This document shows, piece after piece, positions 18,731-28,477 of a stretch of DNA of 64,000 bases (positions are counted from its first letter, which is position 1; each line of letters begins with the position of its first letter). Under the pieces are notes generated by a model, which had not been told where the DNA came from, ran no database searches, and saw only the letters and a program-made list of their open reading frames with translations. This stretch comes from an uncultured SAR324 cluster bacterium. GTDB lineage: Bacteria; SAR324; NAC60-12. Location of the stretch: positions 159,001 to 223,000 of the forward strand of contig CAJJCY010000003.1 of the NCBI GenBank assembly GCA_905182865.1, read 5' to 3'. The position numbers were made by a program, and so were the translations under genes.

Positions 18731-20949
18731 TATTTAATAATTTTAATGTGTTTATTGTTAGTAGTTCTGCTTAGCCATCGTTCCACCTCAAACTCCAGGA
18801 TACGGTGAATTGGATCTGCACGTAGCAGTCTTATTTCCAGACACTGTCCTGCCTTTAGAGTGCGGTTTTTGCGACGTCCCTGTAAACTGAGTTGTTCTTC
18901 ATCAAAAATATAAGAATCGTCATGCATTGAATCAAGCGGCAAAAACCATTCGAGACCATGCGGTTCAAGGTTCACTCGAAAACCCTGGCTGTCAACAGAA
19001 ATCACCACAGCCTGAAAAATTTGTCCGGCATGAGGTGCAAGAAAATTTACTTTCATCAAATCAATACTCTGGCGCTCGGCTTTTTCTGCCCGCCGTTCCT
19101 GCTGCGAACATTGTTCTGCCATTTCACTGTTTACCTGTGGAAGTGTTCTTTTTCCAGTCCTTAAACCTTGATCCTGGTGCAGCATATCCTTGATAGCACG
19201 GTGCACCACCAAGTCCGGGTATCTGCGTATTGGCGAAGTGAAGTGTGCATAATATTCCGCAGCAAGTCCAAAATGGCCTTTGTTGATTGTCTGATAAACT
19301 GCCAAAGCCATCGTACGTAGCAAAAGAACCTGCAGTTGATCAAAATGCGGCAGTTCCTGAATTTCCTCAATGACTGCATTGAATTGCCGTGGATCTGCCA
19401 ATTTTGCCAGAGGTGTTTTTACACCAAAGCGAAAAAACGTTTGCTGGAGTTTCTTTAATTTTCGCATGTCCGGTCGTTCGTGCACCCGGTAAAAAGCCGG
19501 CATCTTGTTTTTCACACAGTGACGGGCCACCGTTTCGTTTGCTTCCAGCATAAATTGTTCAATCAGCTTCATTGCACTCGATTGATATATTCGTCCTACT
19601 CCGGTCATTTGCTGATCTGCATCAAACTCAAAGACTTCTTCAGCAAAACTAAACTGCACGGCTCCACGCTGAATCCGTTTGCTTTCAAGAATCTTTGCCA
19701 GCTTGTGCATTTTCCGGATGTTCGTCTGCATTTCCGGATCGCGAATGGAAGAAGTCCTCCCTTCAAGTAAGTCGGCCACGTCCTCATAAATCAGACGGGC
19801 ACGGCTACGGATGACGCTTTCTGAAAGCGAATAACCGACTACTTCTCCTTCGGCAGTAATCCGCATTTCACAAGTAAGTGTCAGCCGGTTAACTTGCGGT
19901 CGCAAACTGCACAAATTGTTGGAAAGTCCTTCCGGAAGCATTGGAACCGCATGCGTTGGGAAATAGACACTTGTTCCCCGCAGAAGTGCTTCTTGATCCA
20001 CAGGATCTTCCGGTTGAACGTAATGCGCCACATCTGCAATTGCCACAAAAAGACGAAATCCTCCGGAAGAGTCTTTGTCAGGAATCACGCAGACTGCATC
20101 ATCAAAATCACGGGCGGATTTTCCATCAATTGTCACAAAATCCAAATCTCGTAAATCCCTGCGTCCGGAAGATTCATCAAAACGAACCTGCTGTGAAAAA
20201 TTATTTACATGTGCCAGAGCTTCTGCAGGATATTCAGTACGAATCAGGTTTTCATTGAGAATCAACTGAAAACCCAGTTCGTGGTCGCTCGTATTTTCCA
20301 GTGCACGCAAGACACGCCCGCATGGAGTAGGAAATGTTTTTTTGGTTTGTTTTTTTTCTTCCAGTAATTCAACTTCAACCAACGTTCCAGATTCCAGTTC
20401 CGGAAGATCATCTTTCGGAGCAATACTGAGAAACGGCAACCCTGAATTAAGGTGTAAAGGTACTGCAACGGTTTCACGCTTTGTTCTTTTTAAACGTGCC
20501 AGTATTTCTCTTGATGCACGCTCAAGAACTTTGACAATTTCACCCTTTTGTTTGCTGTGAAAACCCCGTTTACGGAAGACCTCAATTTCAACCTGATCAC
20601 CCTCCATGGCAAAACCCTGCTCGTGCTCACCAATAAAAACGTCAGAGCGCCCTCCTCCAATTGCAACAAAACCGAAACCCTTTGGATTCCGGGTGAAATA
20701 GCCTGTTTCTGTTTTTCCTGAACTCTTTCTTTGCCGCCTTTCAGGTGTCTTTTTCCAGACTAATTCATTTTTAACTTTTTCTCTATTTCCTTTAATTTTT
20801 TCTTTTGAACCAGTTCTTTCAGTTATTCCCTGAGATTTTTGGTAACGGGTGCCATGCTTGGCAATTTTTCCGTCTTTTATCAGTTTCAGTAATTCTGCTT
20901 TCAGTTTTGCGGTCGCTGATTTTTCCAGTCCTAGTGAACCGCGGATCAA
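18730..20949 (-). CDS. rnr: Ribonuclease R (N-terminus uncertain)
   Basis: RNase R is a processive 3'-5' exoribonuclease that degrades structured RNA. After a basic N-terminal region, cold-shock domains (GFGFVAIGGGRSDVFIGEH) precede the RNB catalytic domain with the metal-binding DGKSARDFDDAV (about residues 270-281). A C-terminal S1 domain (FQAVVISVDSQGFRVNLE) ends the protein. The frame opens at TTG 20949 without a ribosome-binding site. An ATG at 21004 in another frame reads MKSNKKAESIAKGIKLLIL, which looks like the missing start of the N-terminal helix-turn-helix. A one-base indel near 20950 is likely, and the gene would then span 18730-21004. Confidence 0.9.
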   Translation of the reverse strand: MIRGSLGLEKSATAKLKAELLKLIKDGKIAKHGTRYQKSQGITERTGSKEKIKGNREKVKNELVWKKTPERRQRKSSGKTETGYFTRNPKGFGFVAIGGGRSDVFIGEHEQGFAMEGDQVEIEVFRKRGFHSKQKGEIVKVLERASREILARLKRTKRETVAVPLHLNSGLPFLSIAPKDDLPELESGTLVEVELLEEKKQTKKTFPTPCGRVLRALENTSDHELGFQLILNENLIRTEYPAEALAHVNNFSQQVRFDESSGRRDLRDLDFVTIDGKSARDFDDAVCVIPDKDSSGGFRLFVAIADVAHYVQPEDPVDQEALLRGTSVYFPTHAVPMLPEGLSNNLCSLRPQVNRLTLTCEMRITAEGEVVGYSLSESVIRSRARLIYEDVADLLEGRTSSIRDPEMQTNIRKMHKLAKILESKRIQRGAVQFSFAEEVFEFDADQQMTGVGRIYQSSAMKLIEQFMLEANETVARHCVKNKMPAFYRVHERPDMRKLKKLQQTFFRFGVKTPLAKLADPRQFNAVIEEIQELPHFDQLQVLLLRTMALAVYQTINKGHFGLAAEYYAHFTSPIRRYPDLVVHRAIKDMLHQDQGLRTGKRTLPQVNSEMAEQCSQQERRAEKAERQSIDLMKVNFLAPHAGQIFQAVVISVDSQGFRVNLEPHGLEWFLPLDSMHDDSYIFDEEQLSLQGRRKNRTLKAGQCLEIRLLRADPIHRILEFEVERWLSRTTNNKHIKIIK

Positions 20950-21012
20950 GTATTAAAAGTTTGATTCCTTTAGCAATACTTTCAGCTTTTTTATTTGATT
21001 TCATTATGTTAT

Positions 21013-22362
21013 TTATTTTTCTTTGTTCAGCTTTTCCAAATGTGATTCAATATTTTGCATCGCCAACGGTTGAAGCCGTGGGTCTAGCCCTTGGTAAAGC
21101 TGCTCCAGAATTTCCTCTTTGGAATTTCCGGATTTAGATAATTTTAGTATTTGTGATTCGCGTGCGCGACGATGTTTGAGCGTCTCAATCAGACGATGAG
21201 TACTTCGCATCGGAATTCCGTGAGAGGGAATAATTACTTCCGGATTGAGCGCAATTACTTTTTCGAGAGTAGAAAAATAGGTTGCCATGTCCCCTTCAGG
21301 TGAGGGAATGACAACTGTACCGATACCCTGAATCAGGTCTCCCACAAGAAACCAGGCCAGTGAGTCCGGAGCCAAACCCAAATGTCCAGCATCATGTCCG
21401 GGTATTTCATAAACCCGGACTGATGAACCATGCCAGCGTGTTACTTCTTCGTTTTCTGTAGCAAATCGCAACTCTACATTCTCGAAATAGTCTTCTCCAT
21501 ATTTGAGAGTTAATCTCTGCTGAGTGTCTTGACTGAGAATGATGGGAATACGCAGATGACGGGCAAGTTTATTTGAGAATTGGTGATGATCCGGATGATG
21601 ATGCGTGAGAAAAACTGCATCCAACATTTTGTCCTCTATTGTGTTAAGTAAACACCGGTATTCTTCTTCTGAATTCGGCGAGGGATCTACCAGCAATTTT
21701 GCAGCATCTGCATCTCCCAGCAGTAAAGCATTGGTCCTGGTAGCTGGCGGAAGTGTCGCAGATTTGACTGCCAGTATCGGAATTCCATCCAGCATTTCCA
21801 GACAAGGTACTCTGTCTTTTTCAGCAAAATCCTGTGACAAATCACCAAATTCTGCAGCCTCCGGGTTTTTCACCAATCCTTCTAAAACCCAACGTGTTGG
21901 CGGAACCATCAAGATCTTTCCAGTACGATAAATTTCCAGCAAATCCTTTGCAGAACTCCAGAAACTGTCTGCAAATTCTCCTGAATCAACTTTAAAACTG
22001 ATTCGTTCCCGCAAGTTAACCCGATAAAACCATGTCCTGAAACGAACAGGGGTAAACGGCGGAGCCAGGGCCTCCGCAAGTTCACTAACTGACAACACCT
22101 CACCGTTCAAAATTCCAGCCTCAAGATCATAGCCCACTTCTTCTATAATTTCCCGCTGCAGGGCCCGCATACGCCGTGCAGAGTGTTCACAGAGAAATTC
22201 TGTTTCAAACGTAACTGAAGATTCATCTTTATCAATTTTACCACCAGGAAAAGCATGATATCCCGGAAAGGCAGACAGGTACGATTGCCGCTGAACCGCA
22301 AAAATCTGCTCCTCGTGTATAAATAAAACTGAGACCGACTCAAGTGGCCGTGGATGGTTCAT
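21013..22362 (-). CDS. Nudix hydrolase fused to metallo-beta-lactamase-fold hydrolase
   Basis: 449 residues with two enzymatic domains. Residues about 8-185 form a Nudix-like domain, with FPGYHAFPGGKIDKDE and a displaced RALQREIIEEVGYD carrying the REx2EE metal ligands. Residues about 195-420 are a metallo-beta-lactamase fold of the LACTB2 type, with the zinc motif THHHPDHH, then PGHDAGHLGL and IPSHG. The C-terminus is a helical region like the winged-helix tail of LACTB2. The substrates are not predictable; LACTB2-like proteins are RNA nucleases, and the coupling to rnr downstream makes RNA or nucleotide metabolism plausible. The ATG overlaps the upstream stop by one base. Confidence 0.82.
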   Translation of the reverse strand: MNHPRPLESVSVLFIHEEQIFAVQRQSYLSAFPGYHAFPGGKIDKDESSVTFETEFLCEHSARRMRALQREIIEEVGYDLEAGILNGEVLSVSELAEALAPPFTPVRFRTWFYRVNLRERISFKVDSGEFADSFWSSAKDLLEIYRTGKILMVPPTRWVLEGLVKNPEAAEFGDLSQDFAEKDRVPCLEMLDGIPILAVKSATLPPATRTNALLLGDADAAKLLVDPSPNSEEEYRCLLNTIEDKMLDAVFLTHHHPDHHQFSNKLARHLRIPIILSQDTQQRLTLKYGEDYFENVELRFATENEEVTRWHGSSVRVYEIPGHDAGHLGLAPDSLAWFLVGDLIQGIGTVVIPSPEGDMATYFSTLEKVIALNPEVIIPSHGIPMRSTHRLIETLKHRRARESQILKLSKSGNSKEEILEQLYQGLDPRLQPLAMQNIESHLEKLNKEK

Positions 22363-23096
22363 TATTTATTTGCGTTTGAAATATTTATTACTGCACTCTC
22401 TATTTTTTGCAGTCCATGTTTTAAATCTCCTGCAGATACAGGAACCACACGGATGGAGTGTGGTGCATATTTTTCGATGAATACAAACAAAAAGTCTGCA
22501 TTTTTTTTGGTCAATTGATAGACTCCTCGACTGTACCAGGCAGCCTGAACTGCATAATAATCCTGAATTGGTTTCTGTACACCTGCTTTGCTAACATTAT
22601 TTGTAAATTTAAGATCTACAATTATTCCGGAATCAGGATCAAACCAGTCCAGCCGTGCTTTGCAGTCCAGACAAAATTCCGGATCCTGCCAAAACAATGA
22701 AACTTCAGCTTTACCTGAAGCCCAAAGTTTTTTAATTTGCGGATGAATTTGAAAGACCCTGCGGATGTTTTGTAAGCGTTCCCACTCATTTGACTTGAGC
22801 ACTGTTTTTCTACTGTGCTGTTCAGAAAATTCTGCCCATCGTTCTTTCCCAAGTTTTCCTCGCTGACGCAATCCATTTGGAGCACTGACATAAAGCTCTT
22901 CAAACTTTTCCTCTTCCAGCAGCAGGCAATGTCCTGCACTCCCAAATTGCATTGCCTGTATATTTTTATATGTGTCATTTTGTTTTGAAGCAGTTGAAAG
23001 CCACTGCTTGAGAGTGGATTGATTAAGGCCGGGTAGTTTCCGATACTCCTCAAAGTGGAGATTGTGAACTATTCCGAAGGTTTCGGTTTTGTTCAC
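22362..23096 (-). CDS. RecE/exonuclease VIII-like PD-(D/E)XK nuclease
   Basis: 244 residues with the layout of the phage-type PDDEXK exonuclease family. These are an N-terminal [16 protein letters not shown], then [19 protein letters not shown] (family form G-A-x-H-x-x-LLEP-x-F), and the catalytic core [20 protein letters not shown], supplying the Asp and D-x-K metal ligands. [15 protein letters not shown] supplies the conserved Q-x-x-x-Y helix. Such genes are usually found in prophages with a recombinase. Here it stands between gcvP (4-base overlap) and the Nudix/MBL gene (1-base overlap), with no phage genes nearby. Confidence 0.72.
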   Translation of the reverse strand: MNKTETFGIVHNLHFEEYRKLPGLNQSTLKQWLSTASKQNDTYKNIQAMQFGSAGHCLLLEEEKFEELYVSAPNGLRQRGKLGKERWAEFSEQHSRKTVLKSNEWERLQNIRRVFQIHPQIKKLWASGKAEVSLFWQDPEFCLDCKARLDWFDPDSGIIVDLKFTNNVSKAGVQKPIQDYYAVQAAWYSRGVYQLTKKNADFLFVFIEKYAPHSIRVVPVSAGDLKHGLQKIESAVINISNANK

Positions 23097-26035
23097 TCTA
23101 CTTCCTCATAATTTTCCAGGGGCGGGCAGGAACAAACCACATTTCGATCACCATGTACATTGTCCACACGTGCAACAGGCGGCCAGTATTTGTTCCGGCG
23201 AAGAGAAGCCAGTGGATAAACAGCAGCTTCTTGAGAATAGGAATGAGACCATTCAGTATCGGTAAGATCTTCGGATGGATGCGGCGAATTTTTAAGAGGA
23301 TTATCAATTTTGTCCCACACTCCGGATTCAACCCGTTGTGTTTCTTTCCTGATCGAAATCATGGCTTCACAAAAACGATCGATTTCTGCTTTGGGCTCGC
23401 TTTCAGTGGGTTCAATCATCAATGTTCCAGGAACCGGAAAAGACATGGTTGGTGCATGGAAACCATAGTCAATCAGTCTTTCAATGTCTTCTTCAGTAAT
23501 TCCGGAAACCTCTTTCAAAGGCCGAACATCGATAATGCACTCGTGTGCAATTAACCCATTTTTTCCTGTATAAACAATTGGATAGTGTTCTTTTAAGCGT
23601 TGTGCCAAATAATTTGCACTTAGAATTGCTACCTGTGAAGATTTTTTCAAACCACTTCCACCCATAAGCTGGATAAAAACTAGGGAAATTGGCAGTATGC
23701 CGGGACTACCCCATGGTGCAGCTGAAACTGCCGTGTTTTCCAGGGGGAGGCCTTCTATCGGAACAACACTGTGATTCGGCGCAAACTTAGCAAGATGCTC
23801 TTTCAAACCAATCGGACCCATCCCCGGACCGCCTCCACCGTGTGGAATACAGAATGTTTTGTGTAAATTTATATGACAAACATCTGGACCAAATTTTCCA
23901 GGTTGGGCAATTCCCATCAAAGCATTCAGGTTTGCGCCATCCATATAAACCTGTCCACCATTATCATGAATAATGTCACAGATCTGTATCAGGCTATCTT
24001 CAAATACACCATGCGTTGAGGGATAGGTAATCATCAGGGCAGCAAGATTTTCTGCGTGTTTTTCTGCCAGTATCCGCAAATTTTCCAGATCTATATTTCC
24101 ATCCTGATCACATTTTACAATAATGATTTTCATACTGGCCAGTGTTGCACTCGCTGGATTTGTACCATGCGCAGAGCTGGGAATTAGGCAGACATTACGC
24201 TGTTCTTCACCTCGTGATTTGTGATAGGAGCGGATGGTCAGCAAACCAGCATATTCACCTTGCGCACCTGAATTCGGCTGCATTGAAACTGCATCAAATC
24301 CGGTAATTTGTATGAGGGCATTTTCCAGTTCACCGATCAAATCCCGGTAACCCTCTGTCTGCTGCGGTGGTGCAAAGGGGTGAATATTCGCAAATTCAGA
24401 CCAGCTAATAGGTATCATTTCTGAAGTTGCATTGAGCTTCATTGTACAGGAACCAAGCGGAATCATAGCTCGATCCAAGGCAATATCTTTATCCTGCAAA
24501 TAACGCAGATAACGTAACATCGCAGTTTCAGAATGGTATTGATGAAAAACAGGATGTGTTAAAATATCTGAGGTACGGCGCAGGTTTTTTGGGATTCCGG
24601 AATCGTTTCTGAGATCCATAAAATGCGAATCCAGTTCGTCAAGAGAGGGCAGCTTCTTATCACCAGCAAAAACCCGCCAAAGTGTGACAATATCTTCTTT
24701 TGTAGTTTCTTCATCCAGACTGATTCCCAATTGTTCGGAATCCGTTTTACGCAGATTTATCCCTTCCTCCAGGGCACGTTCGTAAATGCTGTCGCACTTT
24801 TTTCCAAGTGAAAAAGTGAGGGTATCAAAATAATAAATATTGTCGGCATAAAATCCCAGCTGCTTCATACCTGCCTTGAGAATATTGGTCAGCCTGTGTA
24901 TACGCTGGGCAATTATTTTCAAGCCGTCCGGACCATGATATACCGCATAGCAGCCGGCAATTACACCCAATAAAACTTGCGCTGTGCAAATGTTGCTGGT
25001 CGCTTTTTCACGGCGAATGTGCTGTTCCCTAGTTTGCAAAGCCATGCGCAAAGCTGTTTTTCCCCTGCGGTCTATGGAGGCCCCTATAAGTCGTCCGGGA
25101 ATGTTGCGCATGTTTTTATCCCGGGCTGCAAAGAAAGCCGCATGCGGCCCGCCAAATCCCATTGGAACACCAAATCTTTGTGAACTGCCTATGACCACAT
25201 CTGCTCCTAATTCTCCGGGGGGTTTTAGCAAAACAAGACTCAGCGGATCCGATGCAACGGTTACCATGGCTCCCAATTCGTGCCATTTTTCGATCAATTT
25301 TTCAATATCATGAATGTCACCATAAGTTCCCGGATATTGAATTAAGGCACCAAATAAATCTGCTTCGGGATTCTCCAACTGGTCCCGAATATTATCAAAG
25401 ATCAACTCAAACCCCATCGGTTCCGCCCTTGTTTTCAACACATCTATTGTTTGCGGATGACAGTCATCTGCTACAAAAAAGCGCATACTTTTACTGCGGG
25501 ATACACGCTTGCAGAAGGTCATGGCTTCTGCTGCTGCTGTAGCTTCATCCAGGAGCGAAGCATTCGCAACATCCATTCCGCTGAGATCAATTACCATAGT
25601 TTGGAAGTTTAAAAGCGCTTCGAGGCGTCCTTGTGAAATTTCAGGCTGATATGGAGTATAGGCCGTGTACCATCCCGGATTTTCCAGCAGGTTACGCTGT
25701 ATAACTCCGGGCAGGATTGTACTGTGATAGCCCATGCCAATCATTGATTTAGCAACCTGATTCCTGTTTGCCATGCTGCGAAGTTCATTGAGCACTTCCG
25801 TTTCGGAGCGACTTCCAGGCAGGTCAAGTTCACCAGACATGCGGATTGAATCTGGAACTGCCCTGTTAATCAGCTCATCTAGAGAGTTCATACCAAGGCT
25901 TTTCAGCATTTCTGAAATATCGTTCTCCGATGGACCAATGTGGCGATGTACAAAACGGTCCCGCTGTTCAAGCTCTTGCAAACTGAACGGTTTATAATTT
26001 TGAGTGTTTACTGAAGAGGTAGAATAAGAAGACAT
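23093..26035 (-). CDS. gcvP: Glycine dehydrogenase (decarboxylating), P-protein of the glycine cleavage system
   Basis: GcvP decarboxylates glycine with pyridoxal phosphate and passes the aminomethyl group to the H-protein. The 980 residues correspond to the fused P1-P2 form. The N-terminus has [18 protein letters not shown]. The PLP lysine lies in [17 protein letters not shown] (about residues 719-735), and [10 protein letters not shown] and [14 protein letters not shown] are conserved blocks. It is intact over nearly 3 kb. The gcvT and gcvH genes are not in the window. I saw no glycine riboswitch in the 468 bases upstream. Confidence 0.97.
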   Translation of the reverse strand: MSSYSTSSVNTQNYKPFSLQELEQRDRFVHRHIGPSENDISEMLKSLGMNSLDELINRAVPDSIRMSGELDLPGSRSETEVLNELRSMANRNQVAKSMIGMGYHSTILPGVIQRNLLENPGWYTAYTPYQPEISQGRLEALLNFQTMVIDLSGMDVANASLLDEATAAAEAMTFCKRVSRSKSMRFFVADDCHPQTIDVLKTRAEPMGFELIFDNIRDQLENPEADLFGALIQYPGTYGDIHDIEKLIEKWHELGAMVTVASDPLSLVLLKPPGELGADVVIGSSQRFGVPMGFGGPHAAFFAARDKNMRNIPGRLIGASIDRRGKTALRMALQTREQHIRREKATSNICTAQVLLGVIAGCYAVYHGPDGLKIIAQRIHRLTNILKAGMKQLGFYADNIYYFDTLTFSLGKKCDSIYERALEEGINLRKTDSEQLGISLDEETTKEDIVTLWRVFAGDKKLPSLDELDSHFMDLRNDSGIPKNLRRTSDILTHPVFHQYHSETAMLRYLRYLQDKDIALDRAMIPLGSCTMKLNATSEMIPISWSEFANIHPFAPPQQTEGYRDLIGELENALIQITGFDAVSMQPNSGAQGEYAGLLTIRSYHKSRGEEQRNVCLIPSSAHGTNPASATLASMKIIIVKCDQDGNIDLENLRILAEKHAENLAALMITYPSTHGVFEDSLIQICDIIHDNGGQVYMDGANLNALMGIAQPGKFGPDVCHINLHKTFCIPHGGGGPGMGPIGLKEHLAKFAPNHSVVPIEGLPLENTAVSAAPWGSPGILPISLVFIQLMGGSGLKKSSQVAILSANYLAQRLKEHYPIVYTGKNGLIAHECIIDVRPLKEVSGITEEDIERLIDYGFHAPTMSFPVPGTLMIEPTESEPKAEIDRFCEAMISIRKETQRVESGVWDKIDNPLKNSPHPSEDLTDTEWSHSYSQEAAVYPLASLRRNKYWPPVARVDNVHGDRNVVCSCPPLENYEEVE

Positions 26036-26503
26036 GCTGTTGATACGTTGAATGGATAAAAATCTGATGAACCCGCTAAAAGTCTATAAAAAAGGCAATG
26101 AGAAAACAAATTCTTTGATAAAATCTGATGGAAAGCTAAACTGCGGGGAATTGTCTTTTTTGTCAGGAAATGCCTAGAAACATATCGCGGAAATGTCCGC
26201 AAAAGTTTTTTTGAATTAACAATAAAAGTAATATTAATTACTTCAGCATATATTATGGCATGTTCTGGGCAGGAAGTCAAATTATCATTAAAAACTGTAC
26301 CCAAAGCTGAAATCAGTAGCCGTCCAAAAATTCTGCACAAAGTCCAAAAATGAGACCGCTGATGTTTAACCTTTTCAGCCCGAATTGGGGATACTATCAG
26401 GCTTTCCAGGAAAAAAGCAAAACTCATCAATTTCAGAAATAACCAACCCGTTTACCAGCATTCTTTCCAGAAATTCGCTACTCTGGACTGATTTCTCCAA
26501 AAA
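26036..26503. other. Intergenic region upstream of gcvP
   Basis: 468 bases between gcvP and the ArsR-like gene, both on the minus strand. It contains a 140-codon open frame (26008-26430, minus) whose composition does not look like protein and which overlaps the gcvP start. I looked for tandem glycine riboswitch aptamer motifs and did not find them. No terminator-like hairpin with a T-run was found. Confidence 0.45.
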
Positions 26504-26770
26504 CTACAAACTAATGGTTCTGATTTTAAAAGGTAAACGATCTACATGAAGAACCGTAATCCGTAACAATTCGATCTGTTTGCAAACTATTTTGAAAGAA
26601 TCCGCGAACCTGAAGTGATGATTGAGAGTAGTTGGAGAAATTCCAAGCTGCCTGCCTATTTCAACAACAGTAAGACCTCTGTGTCCAGCCTGAACCAGCA
26701 AACGGTATATTGAAAGCCCGATACAGTGTTCTAGTTTTGCTAAACAATTTGTTGCGTTTTTAATTTTCAT
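26504..26770 (-). CDS. ArsR-family-like winged-helix regulator
   Basis: 88 residues. LEHCIGLSIYRLLVQAGHRG followed by LTVVEIGRQLGISPTTLNHH is the ArsR-type recognition helix arrangement (family form: G-L-x-V-x-E-I-x-x-x-L-x-I-S-P-x-x-L-x-x-H). The C-terminal wing is poorly conserved and the protein is slightly short, so a frameshift near the 3' end is possible. ATG 26770 was chosen over an upstream TTG at 26776. It precedes no obvious target operon; the VKOR-like gene lies upstream on the same strand, 36 bases away. Confidence 0.65.
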   Translation of the reverse strand: MKIKNATNCLAKLEHCIGLSIYRLLVQAGHRGLTVVEIGRQLGISPTTLNHHFRFADSFKIVCKQIELLRITVLHVDRLPFKIRTISL

Positions 26771-26806
26771 CTGCAAGAGAATGTCCGGTTAAAATGAGAA
26801 AATTAT

Positions 26807-27217
26807 TCAGTTAAATTGATAAGCCAGCAGCGCTGCGGCCATCATTAAGTTTGCAAGGTAGATGCGCAGGCAGCCCATACAAACAATATTTAATCTGAAA
26901 AACATGACGTAGGCATAATAACATGTCACAATCAGGGCTGAAACCATTGCTGAATTGAGCCAGAAAAGCGGTATTTCGGGTTGATTCATTCCGTGGAATA
27001 GCAGGAAAAGCACAAGACCGTAAAAAATCACTGCTCCATAAGCTACAGGAATATTTGCAATATTTGCTTCTTTGGAATGTGCAACTCTGTCGCAGGCAGA
27101 CCGCTGTTGAAGTTCTCGAACAAGATGATGTCTTACAGCAAGACTTATAGATCCCTGCAGTCCAAAGAGGGCTGCACCACCAAGTGCAATTAGACTTATT
27201 ATAGATGAATCAAGCAT
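26807..27217 (-). CDS. VKOR-family membrane protein (quinone-linked disulfide oxidation)
   Basis: About 136 residues with four hydrophobic segments. The VKOR pattern is present. A loop with a Cys (SACDRVAHSKEANIANIPVA) precedes a helix starting GAVIFYGL, and the last helix carries CMGC in NIVCMGCLRIYLANLMM, the active-site CxxC of the family. VKOR proteins re-oxidise DsbA-like partners using quinone. A second loop Cys is not evident. ATG 27217 begins the first membrane helix; the frame opens further upstream at a TTG (27283). A DsbA-like partner exists at 825-1433. Confidence 0.7.
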   Translation of the reverse strand: MLDSSIISLIALGGAALFGLQGSISLAVRHHLVRELQQRSACDRVAHSKEANIANIPVAYGAVIFYGLVLFLLFHGMNQPEIPLFWLNSAMVSALIVTCYYAYVMFFRLNIVCMGCLRIYLANLMMAAALLAYQFN

Positions 27218-27335
27218 ACTTATTGTCTTGTTTTGTTCCGGACTTGAATCTGAGTCAAGGTTTGATGATACTGAAAGTATCAAAATATTAGCATAGAAAT
27301 GAACTGCAAAATTCCTTCCTGAACAATTACTTCAA

Positions 27336-28319
27336 ATGGAAAAAACACCCACCTGGGACTTTTTAACTGTCACTGTCTGCAGGATTGACCCCACTGAGAC
27401 TTGTTTTAACTGGTTTCCAGGTAATCTAAGCGAAGATGACATAAAATCACTGGAGCAGAATGGAATCCTCATACCTATACTACTGCAGGTGGTTCCGGGT
27501 AAAAAATATCGTATAATTGACGGCTTCAAGCGCATTTCCTGGCTCACGTCCAACAATACTGCCTCCGATCAAAAACAACAAGAAACACCAATTCCGTGCT
27601 TTATTCTTCCTGAATCGATGCCGGAGCGGGAGGCGACAAATATTCGCCTGGAAACTTTGTCCACATCTTCAGATAATTTTTCCGGAATACAAATCGGCAG
27701 AGTATTAAAACAGTTCCAGGATTCTGATTTTACTACAGAAGAAATTGCCGCTCAAGTTTTACCCAGACTTGGCCTGAAACCTTCAGCAAGACTTGTTCGT
27801 CAATTATTGGATTTACACAATGTTTTGAAAACAATGACTCTGCCCGAATCTTTGCTGCAGTTGGGGTCTGAAGATTTATTACCTTTGCTGAAATTTTCTC
27901 AGTCAGCACTTCCGGACCTTGCCGCACTCAGCGAAAGAATGGAAGTAGGGGGAAAGAAATGGCGCAATTTGCTTCAGGTTTTGGATGAAGTCAGTCGTTT
28001 AAGGGAAATATCTGCAAATGAAGTTTTGAAACTTCCTGAAATTTTGGAGATTATTGGACGTTCCAGCCTTCAAGCCCCTGTACGGTATCGTTTGCTTAAA
28101 CAGCAATTGGATACTTGGCGCTATCCGGAATTAAGCGATTTGCGTCAAAGGTTTGAACAGGGACGTCAAAGACTGAATTTATCTCCGCGCATAACACTGG
28201 AAAGTGACCCGTATTTTGAAAATGATGATCTGACTTTGTCATTCAAAATCCGTTCAGTCCAGGAACTCCGAAAACATTTGAAAGTTTTGGCCAATACGTC
28301 ACCGTTCCTGGCGTGTTGA
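27336..28319 (+). CDS. ParB-like nuclease domain protein
   Basis: 327 residues. The N-terminal 90 resemble the ParB/sulfiredoxin fold: a short strand, then LSEDDIKSLEQNGILIPILL (family form: L-x-x-S-I-x-x-x-G-x-x-x-P-I-x-V) and YRIIDGFKRISWL (family form: Y-x-x-I-x-G-x-R-R). The usual GERR motif is replaced by GFKR. A helical region with a possible helix-turn-helix follows. It is not the chromosomal parAB locus, since no parA adjoins, so a plasmid-partition role is unlikely. Function otherwise unknown. Confidence 0.65.
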   Translation: MEKTPTWDFLTVTVCRIDPTETCFNWFPGNLSEDDIKSLEQNGILIPILLQVVPGKKYRIIDGFKRISWLTSNNTASDQKQQETPIPCFILPESMPEREATNIRLETLSTSSDNFSGIQIGRVLKQFQDSDFTTEEIAAQVLPRLGLKPSARLVRQLLDLHNVLKTMTLPESLLQLGSEDLLPLLKFSQSALPDLAALSERMEVGGKKWRNLLQVLDEVSRLREISANEVLKLPEILEIIGRSSLQAPVRYRLLKQQLDTWRYPELSDLRQRFEQGRQRLNLSPRITLESDPYFENDDLTLSFKIRSVQELRKHLKVLANTSPFLAC

Positions 28320-28477
28320 ACCGCAGGATTGCACAAGTTGTTTACTTTGCTACAGGAAGATTAATTATACTATTCCATTAAATTTGATTGTTATTTTAAT
28401 TGTTTATTTAATTTTAAATCTTTTAAACAGACAATAAAAACATATTAATTCTTTTAAATACCAGTAGAGTTTTAAAA

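Noticed and set aside
26008..26430. 140-codon minus-strand open frame upstream of gcvP
   Set aside because: It overlaps the gcvP start, has a non-protein-like composition and no recognisable ribosome-binding site or domain.
26036..26503. Glycine riboswitch before gcvP
   Set aside because: I looked for the paired aptamer motifs on the minus strand and did not find them.
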